From Planctomycetota bacterium (GTDB lineage: Bacteria; Planctomycetota; UBA1135; GCA-002686595), in the NCBI GenBank assembly GCA_029250885.1, contig JAQXEK010000021.1, forward strand, positions 1 to 64,000: DNA of 64,000 bases, read 5' to 3'. Shown here piece by piece: positions 1 through 8,226 of this stretch. How positions within the stretch are numbered: position 1 is the stretch's first letter; every line of letters starts with the position of its first letter. The translations under genes were made by a program, and so were the position numbers. Below the pieces are notes generated by a model, which was given only the letters and a program-made list of their open reading frames with translations, was not told where the DNA came from and ran no database searches.

Positions 1-183
1 CGCGTTCTGTGGGCTGGCATCAAGGCGCGCCGCTTTGGAGTGGGCAAGCCGGTAGGGGACCCATTGGTCATGTCGGGTTGGTTCCTAGTCCAAGGCGACC
101 GCCTAACTTGGAGTCACGTCCATGGTCACGCCGGCGAGGCGCGCCGGTTTGACGAGCTTCGTGCGGCCTACGCAGGGGCATAA
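1..183 (+). CDS. C-terminal fragment of a peroxiredoxin-like (AhpC/TSA-type) protein
   Basis: Frame 1 is open from the left edge to a TAA at 181-183 and gives 60 residues. The fragment contains GDPLVMSGWFLVQGDRLTW followed by a His-rich stretch (SHVHGHAGEARRFDEL). It resembles the end of thioredoxin-fold PRX-like 2 proteins, in which a 'GD..q.gG.f.v...g.v...H....D' pattern precedes the C-terminal helix. The catalytic part lies outside the window, so activity cannot be judged. It converges on the DUF1772 gene at 221. The call rests on pattern similarity only; a chance open frame is possible but less likely given the match. Confidence 0.5.
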   Translation, partial: RVLWAGIKARRFGVGKPVGDPLVMSGWFLVQGDRLTWSHVHGHAGEARRFDELRAAYAGA

Positions 184-220
184 ATCCAAGGCACACACAG
201 GCTCCGCAAATCCGCCGCGC

Positions 221-676
221 TCACAGCGCCCATGCAAAGCACGCGGATGCGCTTGCGCAGGCCACTGTGCGAAGGTAATTCCAACGACCCCACCGAAGAC
301 GGTAGTGCTGCCACGCCTGTACAAAGTTTGGCCCGTCGGGATCGACGCGGTCAAGCTCCTCGTTTAGCGGCACGTTTCCCCGCCCGGTAATAAGGAATGC
401 CCCGAGTCCGTAGAGCGCAGTCGCCGCAAGGTCTAGTGGTCGACCGTCGCCAAGGACGCTCCCGAGCACGCCGAGAAGCATCGTGCCGAACCAGGCAGCC
501 ATTGCACTTGAGCGCAGGATCTTCGCGTTGACAGACTGCATCGCGCGAATGGCGCCGGCAGCCCCTAGCCGGTCGAAAGCTGGTAGGATGAACGAGGCAA
601 AGGCAAAACATAGGCCGGCAATCAGGCCTGCTCCTAGGCTAGCCCCAAGCAGGCAGAGGTCATGGAGTGAGGGCAT
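221..676 (-). CDS. DUF1772 (anthrone oxygenase-like) membrane protein
   Basis: A 151-residue protein with hydrophobic segments near residues 5-30, 58-75, 82-100 and at the C terminus. The N-terminal membrane segment followed by a polar stretch and NVPLNEEL (roughly residues 100-108) is the usual hallmark of DUF1772 proteins, in which an N-x-P-x-N-x-x-L motif follows the third helix. DUF1772 proteins are mostly uncharacterised; some fungal relatives act in polyketide oxidation. The ATG overlaps the stop of the upstream gene (TAATG), which indicates translational coupling. It is the last gene of an NmrA/DUF4345-like/DUF1772 operon. Confidence 0.75.
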   Translation of the reverse strand: MPSLHDLCLLGASLGAGLIAGLCFAFASFILPAFDRLGAAGAIRAMQSVNAKILRSSAMAAWFGTMLLGVLGSVLGDGRPLDLAATALYGLGAFLITGRGNVPLNEELDRVDPDGPNFVQAWQHYRLRWGRWNYLRTVACASASACFAWAL

Positions 677-888
677 TAGGCGAGCTCCTCCCAGGCCAAG
701 GCCACTGGCGCTTCTAGCGGTGCATGGATCTCGCAGAGAAGGTCCGCATCGTCGCCGAACTGCATCCCGTAGTCTGCTTGGAGTTGGACCGGCGTCCCTA
801 AGATCAGGGCTCCGATTCCAATGGCGATGAGCCAGCTAATGAGGATCAGGCCGAGGCGCAGCTCGGTGGGTCTTGTGATGAGCTTCAT
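676..888 (-). CDS. Short DUF4345-like membrane protein, probably truncated
   Basis: A 70-residue protein with one clear membrane segment (about residues 12-31), then a polar part containing YGMQFGDDADLLCEIHAP. That region resembles the conserved 'YG...dd..l..EiRAp' block of DUF4345 membrane proteins, which are usually about twice this length with four helices. Here the protein stops soon after this block and the DUF1772 gene begins at once, so the C-terminal half appears deleted rather than frameshifted. It could be a functional small protein or a decaying remnant. The family assignment is tentative. Confidence 0.45.
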   Translation of the reverse strand: MKLITRPTELRLGLILISWLIAIGIGALILGTPVQLQADYGMQFGDDADLLCEIHAPLEAPVALAWEELA

Positions 889-939
889 CGTGAAATCTCC
901 GTTCGAAAGGGTGGGCGGGATCCGTGGTGTTGGTCTCGC

Positions 940-1782
940 TCAGGCTTGTTGGGTTGAGGGAGTCCAGGTGCCGCTCGCCGCTGCGGCGCGGGCGTAGTCC
1001 CGGAAGTCGCGGGCGGGCCGGCCGAGGGCGCGTTGGACGCCGTCAGTCACTTGGGCGTTGCGGCCATCGAGCACCGTTGTGAAGAGGTAGTCGAGCAGCT
1101 CGATACCTTCGGACGGTACGCCAGCCTGGGAGAGTCCAGCTTGGAAGGCTTGGCTGGAGATCGTATGGAAGCGCAGATCGCGGCCCGTGGCCGTGGCGAG
1201 CTCGGCCACGGCTTCCGCGAAGGTCATCAGGCGCGGGCCCGTGACCTCGTAGACCTGGCCTGAGTGGCCGTCTTCGGTCAGGGCGGCGACGGCGACGTCG
1301 GCAATGTCGTCGACGTCAATGAAGGGCTCGCGCACATCCCCTGCGGGCAGGGCCACCTCGCCTGCTTGCACCAGGGGTTGGAAGGCGCCCTCATCGAAGT
1401 TCTGGGCGAACCAGCTAGCGCGGACGATCGTCCACTCCAGGCCAGACCCCTGGACGATGCGCTCGCAGCGTTGGGCCTCGTCTTCGTTACGGCCGGAGAG
1501 AAGCACGAGCTTGCGCACGCCCATCTGCTTGGCGAGCTTGGTTAGGGCAGTGATCGCTGCGGGTGCTGCGGGAACGGCCAGGTCGGGGCTGTAGACAACG
1601 TATGCGGACTCTACGCCGTCCAGGGCTGGCGCCCAGGTCCCGGGCTTATCCCAGTCGAAAGGAACTGCGCCCGAGCGCGAGGTTCGGCGGACCGGGCGGC
1701 CCATGGCTTCGAGCCGTGCGGCGACTCGGCGGCCGGTCTTGCCACTGGCGGCGATAACGAGGATGGGGAGTTGGTTCTTCAT
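940..1782 (-). CDS. NmrA-like NAD(P)-binding atypical SDR protein
   Basis: 280 residues. The N terminus has a Rossmann strand and a dinucleotide loop (ILVIAASGKTGRRVAARL), followed by VRRTSRSG where NADP-preferring members carry basic residues. The middle contains WTIVRASWFAQNF, the typical NmrA/YtfG-type block. The family includes NADPH:quinone oxidoreductases and redox-sensing regulators; the substrate is unknown. A longer open frame extends upstream, but the ATG at 1782 has AAGGA about 8 bases upstream and leaves a normal intergenic region to the divergent AraC gene. It heads the operon with the two small membrane genes. Confidence 0.85.
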   Translation of the reverse strand: MKNQLPILVIAASGKTGRRVAARLEAMGRPVRRTSRSGAVPFDWDKPGTWAPALDGVESAYVVYSPDLAVPAAPAAITALTKLAKQMGVRKLVLLSGRNEDEAQRCERIVQGSGLEWTIVRASWFAQNFDEGAFQPLVQAGEVALPAGDVREPFIDVDDIADVAVAALTEDGHSGQVYEVTGPRLMTFAEAVAELATATGRDLRFHTISSQAFQAGLSQAGVPSEGIELLDYLFTTVLDGRNAQVTDGVQRALGRPARDFRDYARAAAASGTWTPSTQQA

Positions 1783-1951
1783 GGTCGTGTCCTTCTTAGT
1801 GTTGCTTGTGGTTTGATGTCTGCAGTCACTTGATCGCAGGGTTGAGATCATCGGCCCAAAGCCCGTGACGCGCCATGCTACTCCGTCTCTGAATATTGAC
1901 CCATCGTCCAGGGGTGTAGACGTTGGGGTTAAATTGGCCCATACTCACCCC

Positions 1952-2923
1952 ATGGAACACCCAACTGAGCTACCGCCCCCTTCCGATCCCCTGGGGGAAG
2001 CCCTCCATCTTCTGCGCCTGACGGGCTGCGTCTATGCTCGCTCCGAGCTCAGCGCCCCCTGGGGCATCGATCTGCCTCCTCTCGAGGGTCAGATGATGTT
2101 CCACATCGTGACCTCGGGTCGCTGCTGGCTTGAGGCGGATGGGAGCGAGCCCCTGCTGCTGGAGCGCGGCAGCCTGGCCATGGTTCCTCACGGCCTGGGG
2201 CATCAGTTGGTAGACGAGCGCGGGGGTGCGAGCACCAACTTCTTCGACCTACCGGTCGAGCGCATCTCCGAGCGCTACGAGCTCCTGCGATACGGCGGCG
2301 GTGGCGAGGCCTGTCGCCTGATCTGCGTGGTTGTGCGCTTCGATCACGCGGCTGCCCAGCGGCTGGTGGATGCCCTGCCCCCGGTGTTGCATCTGGACGC
2401 TTGGGAAAGCGGCGATGACCGCTGGCTGTCGGACACCCTGCGCTTCATTGCGCGCGAGGCAGAATCCCTACGGCCCGGTGGCGAGACAGTCATCACGCGC
2501 CTGGCCGATATCCTTGCGATTCAGATGATCCGCCACTGGATCGAATCCGAGGCGGACGTGGACACTGGATGGCTGGCGGCCCTGCGCGACGAGCAGCTTG
2601 GGCGAGCCATAGCCGCTATCCACCGCGAGCCGGGTGCGGACTGGACCCTGGAAGCCCTTGCTCGCACTGCCGCCATGTCCCGCTCAGCCTTCGCCGCGCG
2701 CTTCACCGAAGTCGTGGGCGAGCCCGCCATGCGCTATCTAACGCGCTGGCGCTTGCAGATATCTCGCATAGCACTGCGCGAGTGCTCGGATCCCCTGGGA
2801 ATCGTGGCCGAGCGCTTTGGCTACCGATCCGAAGCGGCCTTCTGCCGCGCCTTCAAGCGCGAGTTTGGAGTCTCACCAGGCAGCGATCGCCGGTTTGTCG
2901 AGCAGTCCTTGCTGCCGACCTGA
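1952..2923 (+). CDS. AraC-family regulator with cupin_6 sensor domain
   Basis: 323 residues. The N-terminal half (roughly 15-190) looks like the cupin_6 ligand-binding domain of AraC regulators (GRCWLEADG, LERGSLAMVPHGLGH). The C-terminal 100 residues hold two helix-turn-helix units, including WTLEALARTAAMSRSAFAARF and the closing GYRSEAAFCRAFKREFGVSPG. The ATG at 1952 is preferred to an in-frame start at 1865 because upstream residues lack family features. Divergent placement from the NmrA operon is common for this regulator class and suggests it controls that operon, responding to a small molecule that is not evident here. Confidence 0.88.
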   Translation: MEHPTELPPPSDPLGEALHLLRLTGCVYARSELSAPWGIDLPPLEGQMMFHIVTSGRCWLEADGSEPLLLERGSLAMVPHGLGHQLVDERGGASTNFFDLPVERISERYELLRYGGGGEACRLICVVVRFDHAAAQRLVDALPPVLHLDAWESGDDRWLSDTLRFIAREAESLRPGGETVITRLADILAIQMIRHWIESEADVDTGWLAALRDEQLGRAIAAIHREPGADWTLEALARTAAMSRSAFAARFTEVVGEPAMRYLTRWRLQISRIALRECSDPLGIVAERFGYRSEAAFCRAFKREFGVSPGSDRRFVEQSLLPT

Positions 2924-2957
2924 GAGCTAGTCGCGTTTGGTGGCCTCTGTCTCGACG

Positions 2958-2985
2958 GCTCCAAGGTCTAGACCTCGGAGCTTTT
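2958..2985 (+). terminator. Intrinsic terminator after the AraC gene
   Basis: An imperfect hairpin, GCTCC-A-AGGTC / GACCT-C-GGAGC, with a two-base turn and one A-C mismatch. It is followed directly by TTTT and lies 35 bases after the AraC stop codon. Confidence 0.6.
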
Positions 2986-3159
2986 GCCGAACGGGTCCGA
3001 CAGGGTGATCACAAGTTAGTCGTCGGCACGCGCTCGTAAGTCATGCGCCTGGGGCGATCCTTCTCTTCGTTCTCCAAGACCGCGCGCATGGCTGCCTTAC
3101 CGTGAGACACAGGGGTGAGCGGAAAGGTGCTCCTAGGCGCCGACAAACACTCCCTCACC

Positions 3160-6093
3160 TTACTGGGCTTCAGACTGCTCGGCAGGCGCCGGCTCCAAGC
3201 CGAACTCTTCGCCCTTCAGAGTCGCAGGCACGCCTTCCGATAGCCACATGGGTGCCGGCGCATCCATAAGGTAGTGGTCGAAGTACTGTTGCATGCGTTT
3301 GGCGAAGTCTAGGCGGTTCTCCTTCTTGCGGACGCCGTGGCCCTCGCCGTTGTAGTTCAACATCCAGGCAGGCTTGGCCAGGCGGCGCAGGGCGACGAAC
3401 AGCTCGATGCCCTGGTACCACGGCACGGCGCCGTCGCCGTCGTTGTGTAGTATCAACAGGGGCGTCTCGATCTTGTCCGCGAAGAACACGGGCGAGTTTT
3501 CGAGGTATAGGTCGCGAGAATCCCAAAGGGTGCCGCCGATGCGGCTCTGTGTTTTCTCGTACTGAAACATGCGGCTCATGCCGGAGGCCCAGCGGATGCC
3601 GCCGTAGGCGCTGGTCATGTTCGAGACCGGGGCACCGGACTCGGCACAGGCAAAGACGTTGGTCATGGTGACCAAGTAGGCGATCTGGTAGCCGCCCCAA
3701 CTGTGGCCTTGCACACCGATGCGCGCCTCGTCAACGAAGCCCTTGTCGACCACAGATTGAATGCCGGGCAGGATCGCGTTTGCCGCGCTCTCGCCGGGGT
3801 AGCCCGTCTCGTAGGGAATGTCGGGCACGAAGATCACGTAGCCGCGGCTGGCGTAGAAGCTGTAGTTGATCGACGAGCTGCCAGCCGAGGGCGTCTGGTA
3901 GTTGTGTAACCGGTCCGAACTGCGCTCGTAGAAGTACACCATCATTGGGTACTTCTTGGATGGGTCAAAGTTGTCGGGCTTGTAAAGGAGCCCCTGCATG
4001 GGTTGTCCGTCGTTTGTCTCGTATTCCACCAGCTCGGAGGTGCCCCAGAGGTAGTCGCGCTGCTGGGGGTTCGCGTTGCTGAGGCGCGCCATGGAGTCGA
4101 AGTCCATGGTCGTGGTCCACAGGTCCGGGTATCGGCGAAAGGTCTGGCGGGTGAGCACCACGCGGTCCCCCTGTTCGGCCTTCCGGAAGCTGCTGAGGCG
4201 TTCGTCCAGGAGAATCTTCTGGGTGATGTCCCCTGTTGCTGCATCGAGCATCGCGTAGCCCGAAGCCTTGGTCTTCTTATCAAAAGTAGACAGGAGCAGG
4301 GGCGCAGTGGTGTCCACCGAGCGCGCTTCTCGATCCAGGGAGACGTAGCGGTAGCGCCGCTCTTGTTCGCGCCCCTTGCCGCCGGTCAAGCAGAGCGCGG
4401 GCTCGGTGCCCGTGGGGTCCACCTGCCAAATGTCGAAGCGGTCATAGAGCAGCAGCGCCACATCGTTGCTTAGCCAACCCGGGCTTCCATAGGAGCGCGG
4501 CGCCGAGGGCGTGTCGTGCAGCTCGTTGGCGAAGGAGACGGACAGGCCCTCTGTCAGGTTGACCGCGATCTGGTCGGTCGTCGACATGGCGAAGTAGTGC
4601 CCAAGGTCGGGGTCCCACCAGGTGACGTAGTTGCCCTCGGGGGAGAGGGAAGTCCTGGCGCGAGCCTTCTCGAGCAATAGGCTAGACTCGCCCGTATTGA
4701 GATCGATCAGGTATGAGTCGCTGTAGCCGGGGGTGTCCCAGGACTGAAGGACTTCGTACTTAATGGATGAGGTTCCGATTGCGAGGTCGTGCTGGGCTCG
4801 ATCATCGACTCGTGCGTCGGGAACGTCTGCATTCGCAAGCTGCAGGAGCTTCTGCTGCCCAAGGTCGAAGATCGCGCTGTAGCTGCGATTGCGCTCGCGC
4901 GTGGCGTTGAGCAGCTGCTGGGGTTGCAGGGTTCCGTCCTGCCAATGCCAGACGTCAAGCTTGGCTTGGGGGTTGTCCTTCGCGGCCTTTTCCTCCTCCT
5001 CAATCTGCTTGTCGGTCTTACCGGCATCCTTGTGCTTCGGTTGGGTCGAGAACAGGAGCCTGCGTCCGTCTTCGGTAAACCGCGGTTGGTTCGAGGCCAG
5101 CCACCATCCGGCGGTCATGCCACTGGTCTCCTCGTCCACGATCTTCTGGGCGTCCGCGGGGCCGTCCACCCACAGGTACATGGACATGCTGGGCTTGGCC
5201 ATGCCGTAGTCGTCGCGATCGGAAAGGAAGACGAGCTGCTTGCCGTCTTCGGCAAAGGCGAGGGATTTGTAGCCGCCACGACCCGCGAGGATCTGGGTGA
5301 GCTTGCCCGTGGCAAGGTCCAGAACGAACACGCCGTCGTCGTCCGCGTCCCTGGCCGAGCGGGCCATGGCCAAGCGGTGGCCTTCCTTGTCGAAGACGTG
5401 GGACGTGACGTCCGAGAAGCGCCGCTCGTCACCCGTCAACAGGTTGCGCAGAACCAAGACCTCGCCCAGATCCTTGTCTTCTTTCGGTGCCGGCTTCTTC
5501 TCTCCCTCAGCTTTCGCAACCTCAGGCTCTTCGCCATCCTCTATCTTCGTGAGCCCTTCGGGGCCGATGGCATAGGACTCCATCAAGTCCGACTTGCCGA
5601 CCTTGGCGACACCCTTGCCCCGGGCGTCCGACGACGAGTAGGTCATCCAGGTGCTGCCCTCTTCCGCCAGTCGGAAGGATCGGACCCGGTCTAGGGTCAC
5701 GGTCTGGCCACTCTCTAGGTTCAAGATCTCCAGTTGCGCCTTCGGCGCTTCGGCCTTGTCCTCTTTCAGCTTCTTAACGAGCTTGGGGTCCGGCTGGATC
5801 AGGTAGGCTGCGAACTGGTTGTCGTAGGTAAAACGCAGGCCCGAGCCACCTAGCACGGTGTATTGGACCTGGGTGCCAAGCTCGCGAATCGTCAGCAGGC
5901 TCTGGCCGTCCACGGGCCGCAGAGTAAAGCCGGCCCAAGAGCCGTCCTGGGACATCGCATCTTGGCGCACTGAGTTCCACTTTTCATAGTCCTCGTGCTC
6001 AAGGGCGCTGCGACCTAGGTCGTCTTGGGCAGAGCCGAGGTTGGGCCAGAGGGTGGCAAGTGCAAAAGCGGTCAGGAGGTGCGCAGCCTTCAT
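3160..6093 (-). CDS. S9-family (prolyl oligopeptidase) secreted peptidase
   Basis: A 977-residue protein from the ATG at 6093 (a TTG nine bases upstream is less likely). It has a signal peptide (AAHLLTAFALATLWPNLGSAQ). A long WD/PD40-like beta-propeller region (about 30-690) has repeated strand motifs. The C-terminal alpha/beta-hydrolase domain contains the nucleophile elbow GHSWGGY, an Asp in LHNDGDGAVPWYQG and a His in EGHGVRK. These are the Ser-Asp-His residues of S9 serine peptidases. The likely role is periplasmic or extracellular peptide hydrolysis. An acidic-lysine-rich insert near residue 200 (EKKPAPKEDKD) is a low-complexity linker. No Shine-Dalgarno site is seen. Confidence 0.9.
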   Translation of the reverse strand: MKAAHLLTAFALATLWPNLGSAQDDLGRSALEHEDYEKWNSVRQDAMSQDGSWAGFTLRPVDGQSLLTIRELGTQVQYTVLGGSGLRFTYDNQFAAYLIQPDPKLVKKLKEDKAEAPKAQLEILNLESGQTVTLDRVRSFRLAEEGSTWMTYSSSDARGKGVAKVGKSDLMESYAIGPEGLTKIEDGEEPEVAKAEGEKKPAPKEDKDLGEVLVLRNLLTGDERRFSDVTSHVFDKEGHRLAMARSARDADDDGVFVLDLATGKLTQILAGRGGYKSLAFAEDGKQLVFLSDRDDYGMAKPSMSMYLWVDGPADAQKIVDEETSGMTAGWWLASNQPRFTEDGRRLLFSTQPKHKDAGKTDKQIEEEEKAAKDNPQAKLDVWHWQDGTLQPQQLLNATRERNRSYSAIFDLGQQKLLQLANADVPDARVDDRAQHDLAIGTSSIKYEVLQSWDTPGYSDSYLIDLNTGESSLLLEKARARTSLSPEGNYVTWWDPDLGHYFAMSTTDQIAVNLTEGLSVSFANELHDTPSAPRSYGSPGWLSNDVALLLYDRFDIWQVDPTGTEPALCLTGGKGREQERRYRYVSLDREARSVDTTAPLLLSTFDKKTKASGYAMLDAATGDITQKILLDERLSSFRKAEQGDRVVLTRQTFRRYPDLWTTTMDFDSMARLSNANPQQRDYLWGTSELVEYETNDGQPMQGLLYKPDNFDPSKKYPMMVYFYERSSDRLHNYQTPSAGSSSINYSFYASRGYVIFVPDIPYETGYPGESAANAILPGIQSVVDKGFVDEARIGVQGHSWGGYQIAYLVTMTNVFACAESGAPVSNMTSAYGGIRWASGMSRMFQYEKTQSRIGGTLWDSRDLYLENSPVFFADKIETPLLILHNDGDGAVPWYQGIELFVALRRLAKPAWMLNYNGEGHGVRKKENRLDFAKRMQQYFDHYLMDAPAPMWLSEGVPATLKGEEFGLEPAPAEQSEAQ

Positions 6094-6415
6094 AGAAAGC
6101 AAAGAGTGTTGGGTGGTTCAGGGGAGTCCAGGACCTTGAATGAATCAAGCGATCCAAGGGGGGGCATACAGGGGGAAATCCCCGGCAGTTGTGTTCGTAA
6201 GTTTAATCGACAACTGCATATCCCGGCGCGACGGCTGTCCGGGTGATATCTATCTTGGCAACAACCAATACAAACCCGCCTGATCCTTCGGCTCCAATGA
6301 GGCTTATCAAAGCAACCTTTGGCAGCAAGCGAAGAGCGCCTGCCATGGATCGGAGATTCGTTACAATGACACCCTTCGATCCCTAACCCGCCCTGCTTTC
6401 CCGCCCTCTTCCGTC
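6094..6415. promoter_or_regulatory. Divergent intergenic region with inverted repeat
   Basis: This 322-base gap separates the divergent S9 peptidase and DUF1289 genes. It holds an 8-base inverted repeat, GCAGTTGT (6185-6192) and ACAACTGC (6210-6217), separated by 17 bases, which could be an operator or a hairpin. TACAAT at 6362-6367 could be a -10 element for the DUF1289 gene, but no good -35 is visible. No coding signal is seen. Confidence 0.35.
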
Positions 6416-6652
6416 ATGGCCTTCTCCTGGTTCCGCCGCAAGCCCACCGCCATTCCCCCCTCTGCTCCCGCCGCCGCTCAACCCGAGGTGGACTCTGGGT
6501 GCACCGGCGTTTGCGAGATGGACATGGCCTCGCAGCTCTGCAAGGGGTGCATGCGCACGATCGGCGAGATCGGTAACTGGCGGCACATGAGCGCCGAGCA
6601 AAAAGCAGCCGTGGTGGCCGAGGCCAACGCGCGCAAGGGCGCCGCTGAGTAG
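6416..6652 (+). CDS. DUF1289 small cysteine-rich protein
   Basis: 78 residues. The core CTGVCEMDMASQLCKGCMR has the four cysteines (CxxxC...CxxC) of DUF1289 and is followed by EIGNWRHMSAEQKAAV, the conserved tail of that family. The motif probably binds a metal, likely zinc or iron; the function is not established. The proline-rich N-terminal 25 residues look disordered. It converges on the YchJ gene with an 18-base gap. Confidence 0.85.
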   Translation: MAFSWFRRKPTAIPPSAPAAAQPEVDSGCTGVCEMDMASQLCKGCMRTIGEIGNWRHMSAEQKAAVVAEANARKGAAE

Positions 6653-6670
6653 GCTGCGGAGACCGGCGGT

Positions 6671-7102
6671 CTAGCCGACCACGGGCCCGTTCTTCGCGGG
6701 GTCCAGCTCGCCGGTGGTGTACAGCCACTTGCCTGACTCGCGCACAAAGGACGACCGCTCTTGCAGTTGGTGTGCCTCTTCGTCGTGGTCAAAGGTCGCG
6801 ATGAACTCGACGATGCCCGTGTGACCATCCTCGCTGGACTCGACAATCGTGAGCCCCGTCCAGGTGATGCTCTTGCAGGTAGACTCCAAGGACGGCTTGA
6901 GATTCGGCTGGCGGAAGTCCTCGTGGTGCGTCTCCAAGAGGTAGTCGATGGCCCGGGGTGTGCCCAGCTGGAATGCCGTGTAGCGAGACCGCATGAGGCG
7001 CTCGGGTGACGGGGCTGCCTGCACGCCTTCGACGATTGGCCCGCAGCAGGAGCTAAGGGAAGGGCCGAGGCCACAGGGGCAGGTCATGGTGTCGGCAGTC
7101 AT
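6671..7102 (-). CDS. YchJ-family SEC-C motif protein
   Basis: 143 residues. The N-terminal CPCGLGPSLSSCCGP is the YchJ-type zinc-binding SEC-C-like motif, followed by APSPERLMRSRYTAFQLG, the family signature, and an NTF2-like cone fold (WTGLTIVES, GIVEFIATF). YchJ proteins are uncharacterised. The ATG overlaps the upstream stop in ATGA, so this is the third gene of a coupled unit with the ATP-grasp-like and DUF2325-like genes. An alternative ATG lies at 7087. Confidence 0.88.
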   Translation of the reverse strand: MTADTMTCPCGLGPSLSSCCGPIVEGVQAAPSPERLMRSRYTAFQLGTPRAIDYLLETHHEDFRQPNLKPSLESTCKSITWTGLTIVESSEDGHTGIVEFIATFDHDEEAHQLQERSSFVRESGKWLYTTGELDPAKNGPVVG

Positions 7103-8214
7103 GGTGCTGTTGTGGGTAATTTGCGCGCCGCTCCCTCGCCCATGGCACAAGTCCAGTCCATCGTAAAGCGGGCGTTGATTTCGCTCATTGGGTTGAGCCT
7201 GGTGGCTCCGGGCCCGGTCCGGTGGCGAAAGGCGTCGATGCCAAAGGGGCCGCTGTAGCCCGCATGGTGCAGGGCGGTGCCGGCGGACTCCAACGCCTCG
7301 GCAAGGGCGTCGTCGTCGGCCCGCGCGACCTCGGCGGTGGAGACGCGCCTGGACCCAGCCCAGGCTCCGGCGTCGGTGGTTCCCTGGAGGCAAGGCGCGG
7401 AAATCGAGACGGAACCGTCAGCCCCAAGCCAGGCCGAGCGCGTGAACTCCTGGGTGACCTCGACCCACGGCTCCAGCACCAGCGGGCCGATCCCCAAGCT
7501 GGCCAACAGCCACGATTGCTCAGCCGGGGTGAGCCGATGTGTGTCGAGGCTAGCGATACGCATGCGGCCCCGTCCCGCGGCACCGAAGCTGCGGCGCACT
7601 AGCCAGCCCTGGGGTGCCGGCTGGCCCAGGGTGGCGAGGGCCTCGTCGAGAGAGGCGCAGATGTGCTTTGTGAGGGCGCCGGGTGCAAGGTCCAGCTTGC
7701 GGTGGAGGCGGGCCGCGAAGCTGCGGGCGTTGACCTCGCGCAGAACCTCGATGCTGGGCGCTGTCGCGACGTCGGCACCGACCCCGCGAAGTCGATCGAG
7801 GGCGTTGGGAGTGGGTGACCAGGCGTGGCCGGGCAAACCTGAAAGAACGGAGAGGTCCCGAAGGGGTATCAGGTATCGCGCCAGCCCGCTGGCTTCTTGG
7901 CCGGCCAGGGTCTCGCTGGCCATAGCTCCGGTGGCGTCGAGCTCGGGGTCGAGCTGGAAGACTCCGCTTGGCGAGCTGGCAGCCGTGCATTCGCTTTGAC
8001 TCAATCCCTGAGCCTGCACTTGCGGTGCCGAATCGAGCTTAGCTTGCACCACATAGTCACCCGGGGCGACCAGGCTGCCCAAGAGGGGCAGGCGCTGCCG
8101 GGCGACGATGCGCTTCAGGCCTACGGGCGCTGTATAGCTGCCGCGGGTGCTGAGCTCCTGCTCGGCATCGAGATTAAGCACCCAAACCTTGGGGATCACC
8201 TGTGGCTGCTGCAA
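7099..8214 (-). CDS. ATP-grasp-like protein of unknown substrate
   Basis: 371 residues. The central part has GWLVRRSFGAAGRGRMRI, which matches the ATP-grasp nucleotide-binding segment (V.RR.fG..GrG...). It is followed by PLVLEPWVE, and near the end by RLNPMSEINARFTMDW, where E and N would bind Mg2+ as in the E-x-N motif of ATP-grasp ligases. The first 150 residues have no family I recognise. ATP-grasp enzymes join a carboxylate to an amine or thiol through an acyl phosphate; the substrate here is unknown. It lies 12 bases after the 588-residue gene and overlaps the YchJ gene. Confidence 0.65.
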   Translation of the reverse strand: MQQPQVIPKVWVLNLDAEQELSTRGSYTAPVGLKRIVARQRLPLLGSLVAPGDYVVQAKLDSAPQVQAQGLSQSECTAASSPSGVFQLDPELDATGAMASETLAGQEASGLARYLIPLRDLSVLSGLPGHAWSPTPNALDRLRGVGADVATAPSIEVLREVNARSFAARLHRKLDLAPGALTKHICASLDEALATLGQPAPQGWLVRRSFGAAGRGRMRIASLDTHRLTPAEQSWLLASLGIGPLVLEPWVEVTQEFTRSAWLGADGSVSISAPCLQGTTDAGAWAGSRRVSTAEVARADDDALAEALESAGTALHHAGYSGPFGIDAFRHRTGPGATRLNPMSEINARFTMDWTCAMGEGAARKLPTTAP

Positions 8215-8226
8215 AACGAATTCCGG

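Noticed and set aside
4789-5694. 301-codon plus-strand frame inside the S9 peptidase gene
   Set aside because: It is antisense to a clear peptidase and has no recognisable motif.
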